From Clostridiales bacterium (GTDB lineage Bacteria > Bacillota_A > Clostridia > Christensenellales > Borkfalkiaceae), in the NCBI GenBank assembly GCA_015055785.1, contig SVHQ01000091.1, forward strand, positions 1 through 6,923: a stretch of DNA of 6,923 nt. Reading direction: 5' to 3'. Below the pieces are notes generated by a model. The model was not told the origin of the DNA. It ran no database searches and worked only from the letters and a program-made list of their open reading frames with translations. Shown here one piece after another: positions 6,225 to 6,923 of this stretch (positions are counted from its first letter, which is position 1; every line of letters starts with the position of its first letter). The translations under genes and the position numbers were made by a program.

Positions 6225-6785
6225 TTATTTTAATTTCAAACCGTCCGAAAAAGCACTCCCCACTCTTTCTCCAAGCTTATAATAGCCATGCGTATCACAA
6301 TCGTATGCAATGGGTTCAAACTTCGTCAAATCAATCTTGTCCTTTTCATTCAAGATGTCTTCATCCACGCTGACATTCACCACTTCCCCGATACAAATTT
6401 CCGTGTCGGTGTCATAGCTGACGAGTTTACATTCCAAAACCAACGGAAATTCCTCGATAATGGGGGCATTTACAAACGCGCTCTTGGTGATATGCCAACC
6501 CGTTTTCGCCAGTTTATCAGGCTGGTTATTCGCAGAAACTACGCCCACGTAATCTGCCGCAACCACGTTTTTCGCATCAGCAATCGCCACCGTGAACGCC
6601 TTTGTTTTTAAAAGGTTTTTCACCGTCTTATGCGTTGCGCTAAGGCAAATGGAAACTTGCGCCGTATCGCACACAGTACCCCACGCCGCATTCATGGCAT
6701 CGGGAACACCATTTTCATCATACGTGCCGACAATGAGCACAGGCAATGGATAAACGTACGCTTTTGCTTTTAAATTCTTTCTCAT
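6225..6785 (-). CDS. Flavoredoxin-like flavin reductase family protein
   Basis: This is a 186-residue cytoplasmic protein of the flavin-reductase-like, FMN-binding split-barrel family. Its size and layout are those of flavoredoxins: YPLPVLIVGTYDENGVPDAM (12-31), then NAAWGTVCDTAQVSICLS (32-49) and the phosphate-contacting HKTVKNLLKTKAFTVAIAD stretch (52-70). SANNQPDKLAKTGW (84-97), CKLVSYDTDTEICIGEVVNV (119-138) and the C-terminal HGYYKLGERVG (166-176) also fit the family. It probably binds FMN and passes electrons between a reduced carrier and an unknown acceptor. The ATG is preceded by AAAGGAAAG at 5 bases. The gene begins 25 bp after the end of an upstream membrane-protein gene and ends 6 bp before the cupin start, so all three are probably co-transcribed. 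No promoter is visible in the 25-bp gap. It is distinct from the larger 309-residue family member in this window, which carries an additional C-terminal domain. Confidence 0.9.
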   Translation of the reverse strand: MRKNLKAKAYVYPLPVLIVGTYDENGVPDAMNAAWGTVCDTAQVSICLSATHKTVKNLLKTKAFTVAIADAKNVVAADYVGVVSANNQPDKLAKTGWHITKSAFVNAPIIEEFPLVLECKLVSYDTDTEICIGEVVNVSVDEDILNEKDKIDLTKFEPIAYDCDTHGYYKLGERVGSAFSDGLKLK

Positions 6786-6810
6786 AAATACTTTCCTTTA
6801 ATCTGTTATT

Positions 6811-6923
6811 TTACAAACCAATAAACACCGCAATCATTAAAAAACCAAGAGATATTGCAAATAAAGCAAGCTGGAAGAGTATGGTTTTCTTAAACCATTC
6901 CGCAAAGCTTACGTTTGCAAGCC
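6811..6923 (-). CDS. C-terminal fragment of a membrane protein, truncated by window edge
   Basis: On the minus strand a frame open to the right edge ends in TAA at 6811-6813. It gives 36 residues plus the stop. They read LANVSFAEWFKKTILFQ, a short amphipathic stretch with a Lys-Lys pair, and then a hydrophobic segment of about 20 residues (LALFAISLGFLMIAVFIGL) ending at the stop. This is the usual look of the last transmembrane helix of a polytopic transporter. The EWFKK-then-helix ending recalls C-termini of YfcC/C4-dicarboxylate-type carriers, but that is a weak impression from 36 residues. The stop lies 25 bp before the flavoredoxin-like start, consistent with an operon in which this gene is upstream. 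Confidence 0.6.
   Translation of the reverse strand, partial: LANVSFAEWFKKTILFQLALFAISLGFLMIAVFIGL

Overview
The window looks like ordinary chromosomal DNA from a strictly anaerobic, fermentative bacterium, most likely a Bacillota/Clostridia-type lineage. That placement is an inference. It rests on a single-chain pyruvate:ferredoxin oxidoreductase (PFOR), an NhaC-type antiporter, two flavin-reductase-fold proteins and consensus AAAGGAG ribosome binding sites. No rRNA, tRNA, CRISPR array, transposase, phage gene or recognisable defence gene is visible.

Layout: (1) Positions 1-2864 on the + strand carry most of a PFOR gene, open at the left edge. (2) Positions 2865-3178 are a gene-free convergent gap. 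It holds a short intergenic repeat element (four 20-bp direct copies at 34-36 bp spacing, the last forming an imperfect hairpin with an inverted arm) and then a strong stem-loop with a T-rich tail. (3) Positions 3179-4108 (-) encode a 309-residue flavin-reductase-like protein with an additional C-terminal domain that resembles PCP_red. It has its own near-consensus promoter. (4) Positions 4235-5803 (-) encode an NhaC-family antiporter that appears monocistronic, with a promoter just upstream and an intrinsic terminator just downstream. (5) Positions 5889-6923 (-) hold a tight cluster, in transcription order: the C-terminal end of a membrane protein (cut by the right edge), a flavoredoxin-like flavin reductase, and a small single-domain cupin. 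The gaps of 25 and 6 bp suggest one operon.

Functional picture: PFOR oxidises pyruvate to acetyl-CoA and loads ferredoxin. The two flavin-reductase-fold proteins are plausible acceptors or mediators of low-potential electrons, and the NhaC protein handles sodium/proton or solute exchange. This links only general anaerobic redox and ion physiology; nothing in the sequence proves that the genes act in one pathway.

I did not find a clearly novel multi-gene system. The best leads are the flavin-reductase/PCP_red-like fusion, the repeat element with its multiplied left arm, and the uncharacterised membrane protein-flavoredoxin-cupin operon.
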